64,000 nucleotides of DNA from the NCBI RefSeq assembly GCF_011753055.1, contig NZ_VWWJ01000003.1, forward strand, positions 124,001 through 188,000, written 5' to 3'. This stretch comes from Burkholderia sp. Ax-1719. Lineage in GTDB: Bacteria > Pseudomonadota > Gammaproteobacteria > Burkholderiales > Burkholderiaceae. The position numbers and the translations under genes are program-made. This document shows, piece by piece, positions 41,845 through 50,659 of the stretch (the first letter of the stretch is position 1; each line of letters opens with the position of its first letter). Under the pieces are notes generated by a model that was not told the origin of the DNA, did no database searches, and saw only the letters and a list, made by a program, of their open reading frames with translations.

Positions 41845-43437
41845 ATGGCGAACACGTTGCAACTGCCGCAAGGCATGCAGATCACGGCCGAAATTCAACC
41901 CGGCTTCGAACAGATCCTCACGCCCGAGGCGCTCGAACTCGTCGCGAAGCTGCACCGCGCATTCGAGCCGCGTCGGCAGGAATTGCTCAAGGCGCGCGTC
42001 GAGCGTACGAAGCGCCTCGATGCGGGCGAGCGTCCGGACTTCCTCGCAGAAACGAAGTCGATCCGCGAAGGCGACTGGAAGATCGCAGCGCTGCCGAAGG
42101 ATCTCGAATGCCGCCGCGTGGAAATCACCGGCCCGGTCGAGCGCAAGATGATCATCAACGCGCTGAATTCGGGCGCGGATTCCTACATGACCGACTTCGA
42201 GGATTCGAACGCGCCGAACTGGGATAACCAGATCGTCGGTCAGATCAACCTCAAGGACGCGGTGCGCCGCACGATTTCGCTGGAACAGAACGGCAAGACG
42301 TATCAGCTCAACGACAAGATCGCCACGCTGATCGTGCGTCCGCGCGGCTGGCATCTGGACGAAAAGCACGTCACGGTGGACGGCCAGCGCGTGTCGGGCG
42401 GCATTTTCGACTTCGCGCTCTACCTGTTCCACAACGCGAAAGAACTGATCTCGCGCGGCAGCGGCCCGTATTTCTATCTGCCGAAGATGGAAAGCCACCT
42501 CGAAGCGCGTCTGTGGAACGACATCTTCGTCGCGGCGCAGGAAGGCGTGGGCATCCCGCGCGGCACGATCCGCGCGACGGTGCTGGTCGAGACGATTCTC
42601 GCCGCGTTCGAGATGGACGAAATCCTCTATGAACTGCGCGAACACAGCTCGGGCCTGAATGCCGGCCGTTGGGACTACATCTTCTCGGCGATCAAGAAGT
42701 TCAAGAAGGACGCGGACTTCTGCCTCGCCGACCGTTCGCAGATCACCATGACCGTGCCGTTCATGCGCGCTTACGCGCTCGAACTGCTCAAGACCTGCCA
42801 CAAGCGCAATGCACCGGCGATCGGCGGCATGAGCGCGCTGATCCCGATCAAGAACGACGCGGCTGCCAACGACAAGGCGATGGGCGGCGTGCGTTCGGAC
42901 AAGGCGCGCGATGCGGGCGACGGTTACGACGGCGGCTGGGTCGCGCACCCGGGTCTCGTGCCCATCGCGATGGAAGAGTTCGTCAAGGTGCTCGGCGACA
43001 AGCCCAACCAGATCGGCAAGCAGCGCCCCGACGTCAACGTGACGGGCAAGGATCTGATGGACTTCCGCCCGGAAGCGCCGATCACCGAAGCCGGCCTGCG
43101 CAACAACATCAACGTCGGCATCCACTACCTGGGTTCGTGGCTCGCGGGCAATGGCTGCGTGCCGATCCACAACCTGATGGAAGACGCCGCGACCGCTGAA
43201 ATTTCGCGCTCGCAGGTGTGGCAGTGGATCCGCTCGCCCAAGGGCAAGCTCGAAGACGGCCGCAAGGTCACGGCGGAACTCGTGCGCGATCTGATCGCGC
43301 AGGAACTGGACAAGGTGAAGGCGTCGGTCGGCGGCGATACGCAGCCCTACGACCGCGCAGCGCAGATCTTCGAAGAGATGTCGACGTCGGAAAACTTCGT
43401 CGAATTCCTGACGCTGCCGCTGTACGAGGAAATCTGA
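41845..43437 (+). CDS. aceB: Malate synthase A
   Basis: Condenses glyoxylate and acetyl-CoA to malate, the second glyoxylate-shunt step. The 530-residue protein is the A form: it lacks the large insert of malate synthase G and has the [11 protein letters not shown], the DFEDSNAP and the [12 protein letters not shown] segments with the catalytic acidic residues. The ATG is preceded by AAGGAG. It ends at a strong terminator. It may be read together with the dehalogenase gene 71 bp upstream. Confidence 0.97.
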   Translation: MANTLQLPQGMQITAEIQPGFEQILTPEALELVAKLHRAFEPRRQELLKARVERTKRLDAGERPDFLAETKSIREGDWKIAALPKDLECRRVEITGPVERKMIINALNSGADSYMTDFEDSNAPNWDNQIVGQINLKDAVRRTISLEQNGKTYQLNDKIATLIVRPRGWHLDEKHVTVDGQRVSGGIFDFALYLFHNAKELISRGSGPYFYLPKMESHLEARLWNDIFVAAQEGVGIPRGTIRATVLVETILAAFEMDEILYELREHSSGLNAGRWDYIFSAIKKFKKDADFCLADRSQITMTVPFMRAYALELLKTCHKRNAPAIGGMSALIPIKNDAAANDKAMGGVRSDKARDAGDGYDGGWVAHPGLVPIAMEEFVKVLGDKPNQIGKQRPDVNVTGKDLMDFRPEAPITEAGLRNNINVGIHYLGSWLAGNGCVPIHNLMEDAATAEISRSQVWQWIRSPKGKLEDGRKVTAELVRDLIAQELDKVKASVGGDTQPYDRAAQIFEEMSTSENFVEFLTLPLYEEI

Positions 43438-43470
43438 TCGTCCATTGCTAGCCTAAAGCGATAGGACGTA

Positions 43471-43507
43471 AAAAAGCCCGGCGGATTGCAGTTCCGTCGG
43501 GCTTTTG
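43471..43507 (+). terminator. Rho-independent terminator after aceB
   Basis: AAAAGCCCGGCGGA pairs with TCCGTCGGGCTTTT (one G-T wobble), followed by further T residues. It lies between converging aceB and the cyclotransferase-like gene and can act in both directions. Confidence 0.88.
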
Positions 43508-43536
43508 TTTTGGCGCGTGGCTTTTTCGGTGCCGCG

Positions 43537-43938
43537 TCAGCGCGCGAGCCGGTGCGCGATCCAGTCGCCGCCGTCGATCTGCGGCAGGCCTTCGGCCGCG
43601 CGATGCGTGATCGGATAGTAAAGACACTCGATCTGCGCGCCCTGCACGTCCACGCTCACCTGGCGCGACACGAACTGGCCTTCGACGCCGGGATAGACCT
43701 CTTCGATTTCGTCCAGCACGGGCACCAGCGCTTCATCGATTTCGTAGACATCGCCGAGCACCGGCGCAGCCTGCGTATCGGCGATCATGCCGGGATAACG
43801 TCCAAAATCGAACAGCCGCCCCGCCACGCTCGACTGACCGACGAGGCGCGGCTGCCGGATCGCATGGCGCGCCGCTGCGAGATTGATGTCGTTGATCTCG
43901 CCAGCGCGCAGCGTGCCGTAGACGAATACGTATTTCAT
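43537..43938 (-). CDS. Gamma-glutamylcyclotransferase-like protein (AIG2/YtfP family)
   Basis: A 133-residue protein with the family start YVFVYGTLRAGE, whose loop binds the gamma-glutamyl group, then YEIDEALVPVLDEIEE, which holds the candidate catalytic glutamate. Bacterial members are poorly characterised, so cyclotransferase activity is only likely. It is divergent from the AraC gene. Confidence 0.85.
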   Translation of the reverse strand: MKYVFVYGTLRAGEINDINLAAARHAIRQPRLVGQSSVAGRLFDFGRYPGMIADTQAAPVLGDVYEIDEALVPVLDEIEEVYPGVEGQFVSRQVSVDVQGAQIECLYYPITHRAAEGLPQIDGGDWIAHRLAR

Positions 43939-44084
43939 GCCTTGCGTTCCCTCGCAGCCGGTATCGGAAAATAACCGGCAGCATTATGCGCCGTGTGCTC
44001 ACGCAGCGGGCGCATTCCTACAGCGCTGTCCGCGTCGCGCCACACCCGCCTAAAATGATGCCGACATCATCGTCCGGACTCGTC

Positions 44085-44969
44085 ATGCCTTCCGCTTCGT
44101 TCCCTTCGCTGCCCGATCCTTCGCCACCGGCTGAACTCGCCGACATTCCGCGCGAGTTCGAGCCGACCAGCGAGCATCCGATCCGCGTGCGCTCGCGGCC
44201 CATGGCGGCGGGCGTGCGCATCGCCAGGCACACGCACGCCTGGGCGCAACTTGCCTACGCGTCGCGCGGGGTGCTGCGCATGGCGACGCCCGGCACGACC
44301 TGGATGGTGCCGCCCTCTCGCGCGATCTGGGTGCCTCCGCATGTGACGCACGAGGTTTCCATCGTCGAGGATGCGTTTTTGCGCACGTTATACGTCGATG
44401 CGTCCGTGATTCCGCCGGGACTCGATGCGTGTCGCGTGGTCGAGGTGTCGGGGCTGCTACGCGAAGCGATTGCCGCTTTCGACGAACGCGCGATCGGGCC
44501 CGCGCGCGAGCGCCTGCTCGGCGCGGTGGCGCTGGACGAGATCACGCGTTCCGCGCCCTTGCCGCTCGCCGTGCCGATGCCCGAGGAAAAGCGCTTGCGC
44601 TCGCTCTGCGAAGCCTTGATCGCCGATCCGACCGGGCCGGGTTCGCTCGAACATTGGGCCGCGCAGGTGGGCGCGAGCACGCGCACGATCGCGCGGCTCT
44701 TTCGTCAGGAGCTGGGGGTGAGTTTTTCGCAATGGCGTCAGCAGGCGATTCTCGCGCGGGCGATTCCGCTACTGAATCAGGGCAAGCCGATGTCGGTGGT
44801 CGCGCAGGAATTGGGCTATCAAAGCCAGAGCGCGTTTTCGGCGATGTTCCGGCGCGCGTTTGGCGAAAGCCCGCGTGCGTTCATTGCGCGCGGCACGGGC
44901 GAACGCGAGGACGATCAGCGGGAAGAAGAGGCGACCAACGACGAGCCGATCGTCGCGCCGCCTCTTTAA
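44085..44969 (+). CDS. AraC-family transcriptional regulator with cupin domain
   Basis: Two recognisable parts: an N-terminal cupin-type sensor (about 20-110, HTHAWAQLAYASRGVLRM and WVPPHVTHEV) and a C-terminal pair of helix-turn-helix motifs (about 190-285, SLEHWAAQVGASTRTIARLFRQ and LGYQSQSAFSAMFRRAFGESP). This layout is that of NimR-type regulators, often next to the gene they control; here the divergent cyclotransferase-like gene is a candidate. A start at 44055 is also possible; neither has a good ribosome-binding site. Its stop codon overlaps that of the converging GNAT gene. Confidence 0.88.
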   Translation: MPSASFPSLPDPSPPAELADIPREFEPTSEHPIRVRSRPMAAGVRIARHTHAWAQLAYASRGVLRMATPGTTWMVPPSRAIWVPPHVTHEVSIVEDAFLRTLYVDASVIPPGLDACRVVEVSGLLREAIAAFDERAIGPARERLLGAVALDEITRSAPLPLAVPMPEEKRLRSLCEALIADPTGPGSLEHWAAQVGASTRTIARLFRQELGVSFSQWRQQAILARAIPLLNQGKPMSVVAQELGYQSQSAFSAMFRRAFGESPRAFIARGTGEREDDQREEEATNDEPIVAPPL

Positions 44970-45430
44970 ACCGGGCGCGTCATGTGCCGGATCGAACCCA
45001 GCCGCGCGAGTCGCGGCCCAGCCACCCGGTAACCCATGCGCAGATACAGCCGCGCCGCCGGGTTATCGACGAAAACACGCAACTGCAGTTCGCGCAGGCC
45101 GCGCTCGCGCGCCCAGCGATGCGAAATGTCGAGCAGGAATGTGCCCGCGCCGTTGCCGCGGTAGCCTTCGGCGATCTGCACGTCGCGGATATGCAGCGAA
45201 TCGTTCTCCTGCGTCACGCGCAGCACGCCGATGGCCTCGCCATCGAGTTCGAGAATGAAATTTTCCGATTCGCGGTAGCTGGCGAGAAAAAGATCGCCGC
45301 GCCAGATCAGATGATGCCGCTGATAGTAACCGCCCATGTTGCGGCGCGTGAGCGCCTCGGCGAACTCGAAGTCGTCCATGGAGGCGTGGCGCAGCTGGAA
45401 GCGCGATGGAATGTCGTTCGGTGCGAACAT
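44966..45430 (-). CDS. GNAT family N-acetyltransferase
   Basis: A 154-residue acetyltransferase with the acetyl-CoA loop YRGNGAGTFLL and the following helix, then VFVDNPAARLYLRMGYRV, the usual strand 5-7 region. The acceptor substrate is unknown. It overlaps the end of the AraC gene tail to tail by four bases. The start at 45430 is chosen because upstream in-frame sequence runs into tRNA-Asp. Confidence 0.88.
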   Translation of the reverse strand: MFAPNDIPSRFQLRHASMDDFEFAEALTRRNMGGYYQRHHLIWRGDLFLASYRESENFILELDGEAIGVLRVTQENDSLHIRDVQIAEGYRGNGAGTFLLDISHRWARERGLRELQLRVFVDNPAARLYLRMGYRVAGPRLARLGSIRHMTRPV

Positions 45431-45565
45431 GGCGGTCAGGCAGCGTAAATTCGAGGTTTCGACAACGCTACGATATCGCGCGGGCGCAGGCAATGGCCGT
45501 TTGTCCGTACAGCGACGGGACGAAGGCCAGTGAAAAGCGGAAGGAAATGAGGCGGAGAAATAGAA

Positions 45566-45595
45566 AAAGCCCGCTGGTTTGACCCAGCGGGCTTT
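45566..45595 (-). terminator. Terminator of the tRNA operon
   Basis: A perfect 12-bp stem (AAAGCCCGCTGG / CCAGCGGGCTTT) followed on the minus strand by TTTTTCTATTTC, five bases beyond the last tRNA-Asp. It ends the tRNA array. Confidence 0.88.
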
Positions 45596-45599
45596 GATC

Positions 45600-45676
45600 T
45601 GGCGGAGCGGACGGGACTCGAACCCGCGACCCCCGGCGTGACAGGCCGGTATTCTAACCAACTGAACTACCGCTCC
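45600..45676 (-). tRNA. tRNA-Asp (GTC), copy 3
   Basis: Complete cloverleaf of 77 nt with encoded CCA, anticodon GTC in the loop CTGTCAC, T-loop GGTTCGAGTCC. Last gene of the array in transcription order and identical to the two other Asp copies. Confidence 0.97.
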
Positions 45677-45754
45677 AGCTTACTGCATCACCGACGGGCG
45701 TTGGTTAGACCCGCTGGCGGCGTCGCCTTTGCTACTTGTGGCGCCACATGAATT

Positions 45755-45830
45755 TGGCGTCCCCTAGGGGATTCGAACCCCTGTACTCACCGTGAAAGGG
45801 TGATGTCCTAGGCCTCTAGACGAAGGGGAC
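45755..45830 (-). tRNA. tRNA-Glu (TTC), copy 3
   Basis: Complete 76-nt cloverleaf with encoded CCA and anticodon TTC in the loop CTTTCAC. Identical to the other two Glu copies; followed by tRNA-Asp after 78 bp. Confidence 0.97.
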
Positions 45831-45886
45831 AACACAGGCTTGCGCCTTGAACTACATGCTACCCGAAACAACCGGATAACTAAATC

Positions 45887-45963
45887 TGGCGGAGCGGACG
45901 GGACTCGAACCCGCGACCCCCGGCGTGACAGGCCGGTATTCTAACCAACTGAACTACCGCTCC
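45887..45963 (-). tRNA. tRNA-Asp (GTC), copy 2
   Basis: 77-nt cloverleaf, anticodon GTC, encoded CCA. The spacer to the next Glu copy contains a stretch (AACACAGGCTT...CGCCTT) that recurs in the same place of the preceding repeat unit. Confidence 0.97.
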
Positions 45964-46013
45964 AGACTGCTTGACTGCCAGCGTCGCCCTACTGCTTTGG
46001 CGCCGCATTAATT

Positions 46014-46089
46014 TGGCGTCCCCTAGGGGATTCGAACCCCTGTACTCACCGTGAAAGGGTGATGTCCTAGGCCTCTAGACGAAGGGGAC
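46014..46089 (-). tRNA. tRNA-Glu (TTC), copy 2
   Basis: 76-nt cloverleaf, anticodon TTC, encoded CCA, identical to the other copies. It lies just after the internal terminator-like hairpin of the array. Confidence 0.97.
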
Positions 46090-46130
46090 AACACAGGCTT
46101 ACGCCTTAAACTTTTACTGCTACAACTAAA

Positions 46131-46159
46131 AAGCCCACTCACGCTTTCTGAGCGGGCTT
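46131..46159 (-). terminator. Terminator-like hairpin inside the tRNA array
   Basis: On the minus strand AAGCCCGCTCA pairs with TGAGTGGGCTT (one G-U wobble, seven-base loop), followed by TTTAG. It stands five bases after the first Glu-Asp pair, ahead of the second. I see no promoter between it and the next tRNA, so it should reduce, not abolish, downstream transcription. Confidence 0.65.
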
Positions 46160-46164
46160 CTATC

Positions 46165-46241
46165 TGGCGGAGCGGACGGGACTCGAACCCGCGACCCCCG
46201 GCGTGACAGGCCGGTATTCTAACCAACTGAACTACCGCTCC
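46165..46241 (-). tRNA. tRNA-Asp (GTC), copy 1
   Basis: 77-nt cloverleaf, anticodon GTC, encoded CCA; directly followed by the internal hairpin. Confidence 0.97.
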
Positions 46242-46316
46242 AACTTCTGACATGACAGATGGGTGTCAGTTAATCCCATCTGCTGCTGCGTCAACCACGT
46301 TGACGACGCCTATGTC

Positions 46317-46392
46317 TGGCGTCCCCTAGGGGATTCGAACCCCTGTACTCACCGTGAAAGGGTGATGTCCTAGGCCTCTAGACGAAGGGGAC
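46317..46392 (-). tRNA. tRNA-Glu (TTC), copy 1
   Basis: 76-nt cloverleaf, anticodon TTC, encoded CCA; second gene of the array after tRNA-Ala. Confidence 0.97.
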
Positions 46393-46447
46393 ATGATCTT
46401 TTCAGATAATGCCTTACTACACTTTACTGCTAAACACGCTGTTTTGT

Positions 46448-46523
<76 letters not shown>

Positions 46524-46541
46524 TTGCAAAACAGAAGCGAA

Positions 46542-46570
46542 ATTTTAAACTGCATTTTTTCGCTTGTCAA
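46542..46570 (-). promoter_or_regulatory. Consensus sigma-70 promoter of the tRNA operon
   Basis: On the minus strand a perfect -35 TTGACA (46565-46570), 17-bp spacer and -10 TAAAAT (46542-46547). It gives the tRNA array transcription independent of gltX. Confidence 0.9.
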
Positions 46571-46702
46571 GCACTTTCGAATCATTTTTTTACTACGCTT
46601 TGAAGTTTTGGCGAAACTTCGTTGCTTGATTCGAGGTACTTTCCGCAAGATCTGCTGCTTTTCTTGCGTTCCCCGTTCAGAGGAGACCGAATACTACAGG
46701 AC

Positions 46703-46734
46703 TTCTTGCTCTGGCGCTAGTGCCAGAGCAAGAA
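46703..46734 (-). other. Strong hairpin just after gltX
   Basis: A perfect 13-bp stem (TTCTTGCTCTGGC / GCCAGAGCAAGAA) with a six-base loop begins about 14 bp after the gltX stop. No T run follows on either strand, so it may be an mRNA-end or processing structure between gltX and the tRNA operon. Confidence 0.6.
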
Positions 46735-46748
46735 AAACTTCAGTTTTT

Positions 46749-48170
46749 TTACAAAACCGCAGAAATACCCTTTTCGATGCGGTTCACGACCACATCACGG
46801 CCGAACAATTCGAGCACCGCGTCGATGGCCGGCGTGTGCGTCGTGCCCGCCACGAAGAGACGCACCGGCATGGCCAGTTGCGGCATTTTCAGCTTGTGCG
46901 TGGCGAGCGTCGCCTTGAATGCCGCCGAGATCGCGGCCTTCTCCCACTCCGCGGCCTTGAGCGCCGTCAGCAGATCGGCGAGCGCCGGGCGCACCGCGTC
47001 GGTAACGTGCTGGGCGATGGCGTCCGCTTCCGGCTGCGGCTCGCGATAGAACATCGCGGCGCTTTCGGCGACTTCCTTGATGGTGTTGGCGCGATCCTTG
47101 AACAGTGCGACCACGCCTGCGAGCGGCGCGCCCTTCGCGAGCGCGGCGTCGTCGATGCCGATTTCCGCGAGGAACGGCTTGGCGAGATCGGCCAGACGCG
47201 CGTTATCGACGCTCTTCAGGTAGTGGTTGTTCAGCCAGTTGAGCTTGTTGTGGTCGTACTGCGCCGGCGACTTGCCGAGGTGGTCCAGATCGAACCAGTC
47301 GACGAACTGCTCGCAGGTGAACACTTCCGCGTCGCCGTGCGACCAGCCCAGGCGCGCCAGATAGTTCAGCACCGCTTCCGGCAGATAGCCGGCGTCGCGG
47401 TAACCCATCACGCTCATGGCGCCGTGGCGCTTGCTCATCTTTTCGCCCTGCTCATTGAGCACGGTCGGCAAGTGAGCGTAGACCGGCGGTTCGCCGCCCA
47501 GCGCGCGCAGGATGTTGATCTGGCGCGGCGTGTTATTGACGTGGTCGTCGCCGCGGATCACGTGCGTGATCTTCATGTCGAGGTCGTCCACCACCACGCA
47601 GAAGTTGTAGGTGGGCGTGCCGTCCGGGCGCGCGATCACGAGGTCGTCGAGTTCTTCGTTGGAGATTTCGACGCGACCTTTCACGGCGTCGTCCCACGCG
47701 ACCACACCCGTCAGCGGATTGCGGAAACGCAGGACCGGCTGTACGCCTTCGGGCGGCGTGGGCAGCACCTTGCCCTCTTCCGGACGCCACGTACCGTCAT
47801 AGCGCGGCTTCTCGCCGGCTTCGCGCTGGCGTTCGCGCAGCGCGTCGAGCTCTTCGGTCGACATGTAGCACGGGTACACGAGGCCCTGCTGCTGCATCTG
47901 TGCGAGCACTTCGCGGTAACGGTCCATGCGCTGCATCTGGTAGAACGGGCCTTCGTCGAAATCGAGGCCCAGCCACGCCATGCCTTCGATGATCGCGTCC
48001 ACGGCTTCGGTGCTCGAACGCTCGACGTCGGTATCCTCGATGCGCAGCACGAAGACGCCCTTGTTGTGGCGGGCGAAGGCCCACGGATAAAGCGCGGAGC
48101 GGATGTTGCCGAGGTGGATGAAGCCGGTCGGGCTCGGCGCGAAACGGGTACGGACGGGAGTCGTGGTCAT
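46749..48170 (-). CDS. gltX: Glutamyl-tRNA synthetase
   Basis: Charges tRNA-Glu. The 473-residue class I synthetase has the HIGH-type motif HLGN (19-22) in [12 protein letters not shown], the KMSKR loop (K244) and the C-terminal anticodon-binding alpha-helical cage. Length is normal. The start at 48170 opens directly on the family N-terminus; upstream in-frame sequence is not conserved. It lies directly ahead of three tRNA-Glu genes on the same strand. Confidence 0.97.
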   Translation of the reverse strand: MTTTPVRTRFAPSPTGFIHLGNIRSALYPWAFARHNKGVFVLRIEDTDVERSSTEAVDAIIEGMAWLGLDFDEGPFYQMQRMDRYREVLAQMQQQGLVYPCYMSTEELDALRERQREAGEKPRYDGTWRPEEGKVLPTPPEGVQPVLRFRNPLTGVVAWDDAVKGRVEISNEELDDLVIARPDGTPTYNFCVVVDDLDMKITHVIRGDDHVNNTPRQINILRALGGEPPVYAHLPTVLNEQGEKMSKRHGAMSVMGYRDAGYLPEAVLNYLARLGWSHGDAEVFTCEQFVDWFDLDHLGKSPAQYDHNKLNWLNNHYLKSVDNARLADLAKPFLAEIGIDDAALAKGAPLAGVVALFKDRANTIKEVAESAAMFYREPQPEADAIAQHVTDAVRPALADLLTALKAAEWEKAAISAAFKATLATHKLKMPQLAMPVRLFVAGTTHTPAIDAVLELFGRDVVVNRIEKGISAVL

Positions 48171-48664
48171 GGGCGAATACTCGAGGACGGTGCAGTCGCG
48201 CGGCTGATTCGCATCGCCTCGTGCGTGACGAGGGGCACAGATGCGGGCGGCGACGGACTGCGTAGGTTCGCGGCGCAGAGCGTGTGTGTGCTTGCAGCAG
48301 GCACAGCGCGGCGCCGAAAGCGAACGAAAAACCGGGAAAATTAGAGACGGGATTATACCCGCCGCACGACGCTTCGGCCGCCCCTGGGCACGGGGGACAA
48401 AGGCGCGGCCTGCGACACGCGCAAAGGCCGCCGCGATTCGCGCCGCATACGGTGTTTCGGCGCGAAATTCATCCGGCATCGTGCGTCACATGGCGTTACA
48501 CGCACAAGCCGTGCACGCGTGGTGCTTTGCCTTATGATGTCGGCGCGCTGGCGCCCTCGCCGGCCTGAACCGGCCCGCCAAAGCGGGCCACCAGAACAAA
48601 CGCGGCGCGACCGCTACACGCTCAGCGCACTGACGCCTGTCCGCACGCCGCCTGGAGAAATTGC
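48171..48664. other. Divergent intergenic region gltX / patatin gene
   Basis: Nearly 500 bp without a supported gene. It should hold the gltX promoter and the promoter of the lipoprotein gene; I see no clear consensus boxes. A GC hairpin with a perfect 7-bp stem (GGCCCGC / GCGGGCC) lies at 48572-48589. Confidence 0.5.
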
Positions 48665-49669
48665 TTGAAGCCCAGTTCGAAGTCCGCCTTGCCGTCCAAT
48701 CTTCCGCAGTCCGATTCCGATTCCGATTCGTCCGCTGCTTCTTCGTCGTTTTCGCTGCGCCGCCGCCATTTTTCGCTCGCGGCCGCGTCCGGCGTTCTAG
48801 CCGCCTGCACCACCGGCGCGCAATCGCCCGATAACAAGCCGCAGATCGCTCCGCCGCCCGTCGCCCGTACGCAGCGCCCGATCCGCGTGGGTCTGGCGCT
48901 CGGCGGCGGCGCTGCGCGCGGTTTCGCGCACATCGGCGTCATCAAGGCGCTGGAAGCCCGCAATATCCAGGTCGACCTGGTCACGGGTACGAGCGCCGGC
49001 TCGGTGGTCGCGGCGCTCTACGCCTCGGGCATGAACGGTTTCGCGCTCAACAAGCTGGCACTGACGATGGACGAAGCCTCGATCAGCGACTGGGCCATGC
49101 CGTTTCGCACGCGCGGCATCCTGCAAGGCGTGGCGCTGCAGAACTTCCTCAACACCACCCTGCACGATCGCCCGATCGAGAAGATGAACAAGCCGCTCGG
49201 CGTCGTCTCTACCGATCTGCAAAGCGGTCAGCCGATCCTGTTCCAGCGCGGCAATACCGGCATCGCCGTGCGCGCGTCGTGCAGCATTCCGTCGATTTTC
49301 GAACCGGTGAAGATTGGCGGCCACGAATACGTCGACGGCGGCCTGGTGAGCCCGGTGCCCGCTTCGTTCGCGAAGAAGATGGGCGCGGATTTCGTGATTG
49401 CAGTGGATATTTCGTCGCGCCCGGAATCGGCATCGACGCTGAGCCAGTTCGACGTCCTGATGCAGACGTTCACGATCATGGGCCAGTCGATCAAGACCTA
49501 CGAGCTCGACAAATACGCTGACGTGGTGATCCGCCCAAGCCTGAATGCGATGTCGAGCAGCGACTTCACGCAGCGTAACGCCGCCATTCTCGCGGGCGAG
49601 GAAGCCGGTGCACGCGCCGCCGCTGAAATCGAGCGCAAGCTGGCCGCAGCACGTAGCGCACAAGCCTGA
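48665..49669 (+). CDS. Patatin-like phospholipase, predicted lipoprotein (RssA-like)
   Basis: A 334-residue serine acyl hydrolase. The patatin domain has the oxyanion loop GGGAARG (80-86), the nucleophile S110 in GTSAG and the dyad D224 in DGG. The N-terminus has a 30-residue Ser/Asp-rich stretch, then RRRHFSL, a hydrophobic run and the lipobox LAAC with C48, so export by the Tat route and lipidation are both suggested. The start is TTG at 48665 with GGAGA six bases upstream; no ATG fits. Substrate unknown. It converges with the NlpC/P60 gene across a terminator. Confidence 0.87.
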   Translation: MKPSSKSALPSNLPQSDSDSDSSAASSSFSLRRRHFSLAAASGVLAACTTGAQSPDNKPQIAPPPVARTQRPIRVGLALGGGAARGFAHIGVIKALEARNIQVDLVTGTSAGSVVAALYASGMNGFALNKLALTMDEASISDWAMPFRTRGILQGVALQNFLNTTLHDRPIEKMNKPLGVVSTDLQSGQPILFQRGNTGIAVRASCSIPSIFEPVKIGGHEYVDGGLVSPVPASFAKKMGADFVIAVDISSRPESASTLSQFDVLMQTFTIMGQSIKTYELDKYADVVIRPSLNAMSSSDFTQRNAAILAGEEAGARAAAEIERKLAAARSAQA

Positions 49670-49703
49670 GCATTTCCAGCGCGCGCTTAGCGCTCCAGAC
49701 GCA

Positions 49704-49735
49704 AAAAAGCCTGCTTCGATGAAGCAGGCTTTTTC
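49704..49735. terminator. Bidirectional terminator between the lipoprotein and NlpC/P60 genes
   Basis: A perfect 14-bp stem (AAAAAGCCTGCTTC / GAAGCAGGCTTTTT) with a GAT loop lies between converging genes. Confidence 0.9.
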
Positions 49736-49776
49736 TTGGGCACAGGCTTTGCAACTAGCGAATCATGAATCCCAGA

Positions 49777-50499
49777 TCAGTTGCCGCCGGTGGTATCAAA
49801 CTGCGCGCTCACGCGCTGCTTGAGGCTTTGCTGCTGGTCCGGCGTGAACGAGGTCTCGATACGGCGAGCGCCCGTGAAACGCTTTTCCCAGTAGCCGTCG
49901 TCCAGATCGTCGACGCGGATCGTGCTGCCGGTGGACGGCGAGTGCACGAACTTGTTGTCGCCGATGTAGATGCCGACGTGCGAGAACGTGCGGCGCATCG
50001 TGTTGAAGAACACGAGGTCGCCCGGCTTCAGGTTGCTCATGCTCACCTTTTCGCCGACGCGGCTCATTTCTTCAGCGCGACGCGGCAGGTTCATGCCGAG
50101 CGTGTCCTGGAACACGTAGCGCACGAAGCCGCTGCAATCGAGACCCGAATCCGGCGTGTTGCCGCCCCAGCGGTAACGCACGCCGATCATATTCAGGGCG
50201 CCAACAACGACGTCGCCTGCTTTACCGGCCATGCCGGAAAGGAATGCGCGTGCGCCGCCGCCATCGGTCGGAGCCGGTGCGGATTGCGTGCCTGCGGGTG
50301 CGGAAGGAGCGTTCTGAACGGCCGCCTGGGCCGAGGGAAGCGACTGCGAATTCGCCTGGCTGGAGGGGGCGAATGAGACATTCTGGTTAAAGCTGCTAGC
50401 TTCGTCGGCAAATGCGCCGTTAGCTGCTGCCATCAGTACGCCGATGAACATGCCGGCGACGACTCGCGTGCAAGCCTGGGTCAGGTATCGGTGCTGCAT
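49777..50499 (-). CDS. NlpC/P60 (C40) cell-wall hydrolase
   Basis: Predicted secreted peptidoglycan endopeptidase of 240 residues. A signal peptide (about 1-31, ending AFA-DE) is followed by a Ser/Gln/Pro/Ala-rich linker (33-80) and an NlpC/P60 domain (about 98-225) with catalytic C122 in LDCSGFV, H174 in FSHVGIY and H186. It resembles Spr/MepS-like D,D- or D,L-endopeptidases of proteobacteria. It has its own near-consensus promoter and is next to, but not clearly in, the yej operon. Confidence 0.93.
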   Translation of the reverse strand: MQHRYLTQACTRVVAGMFIGVLMAAANGAFADEASSFNQNVSFAPSSQANSQSLPSAQAAVQNAPSAPAGTQSAPAPTDGGGARAFLSGMAGKAGDVVVGALNMIGVRYRWGGNTPDSGLDCSGFVRYVFQDTLGMNLPRRAEEMSRVGEKVSMSNLKPGDLVFFNTMRRTFSHVGIYIGDNKFVHSPSTGSTIRVDDLDDGYWEKRFTGARRIETSFTPDQQQSLKQRVSAQFDTTGGN

Positions 50500-50551
50500 G
50501 GGTCGGTAGAAATTGCCCGTAAATCAGGGAGTTAGAAGAAAAGTTTGGACG

Positions 50552-50580
50552 ATACTAGCCAGATAGTATTTGTGTGTCAA
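50552..50580 (-). promoter_or_regulatory. Sigma-70 promoter of the NlpC/P60 gene
   Basis: On the minus strand TTGACA (50575-50580), 17-bp spacer, TAGTAT (50552-50557), giving a leader of about 45 nt. Confidence 0.8.
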
Positions 50581-50616
50581 AACAAATAGAAAAATTCAAT
50601 CGCGACGCGCACCTCA

Positions 50617-50633
50617 TTGGTGAATTTCACCAA
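50617..50633. promoter_or_regulatory. Palindrome upstream of the NlpC/P60 promoter
   Basis: TTGGTGAATTTCACCAA is an 8-bp inverted repeat around one base, 37 bp upstream of the -35 box. It could be an activator site or an end structure of the yejF transcript. Confidence 0.4.
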
Positions 50634-50659
50634 AAATCCCCCTAAAGTTCTCAGGACGT

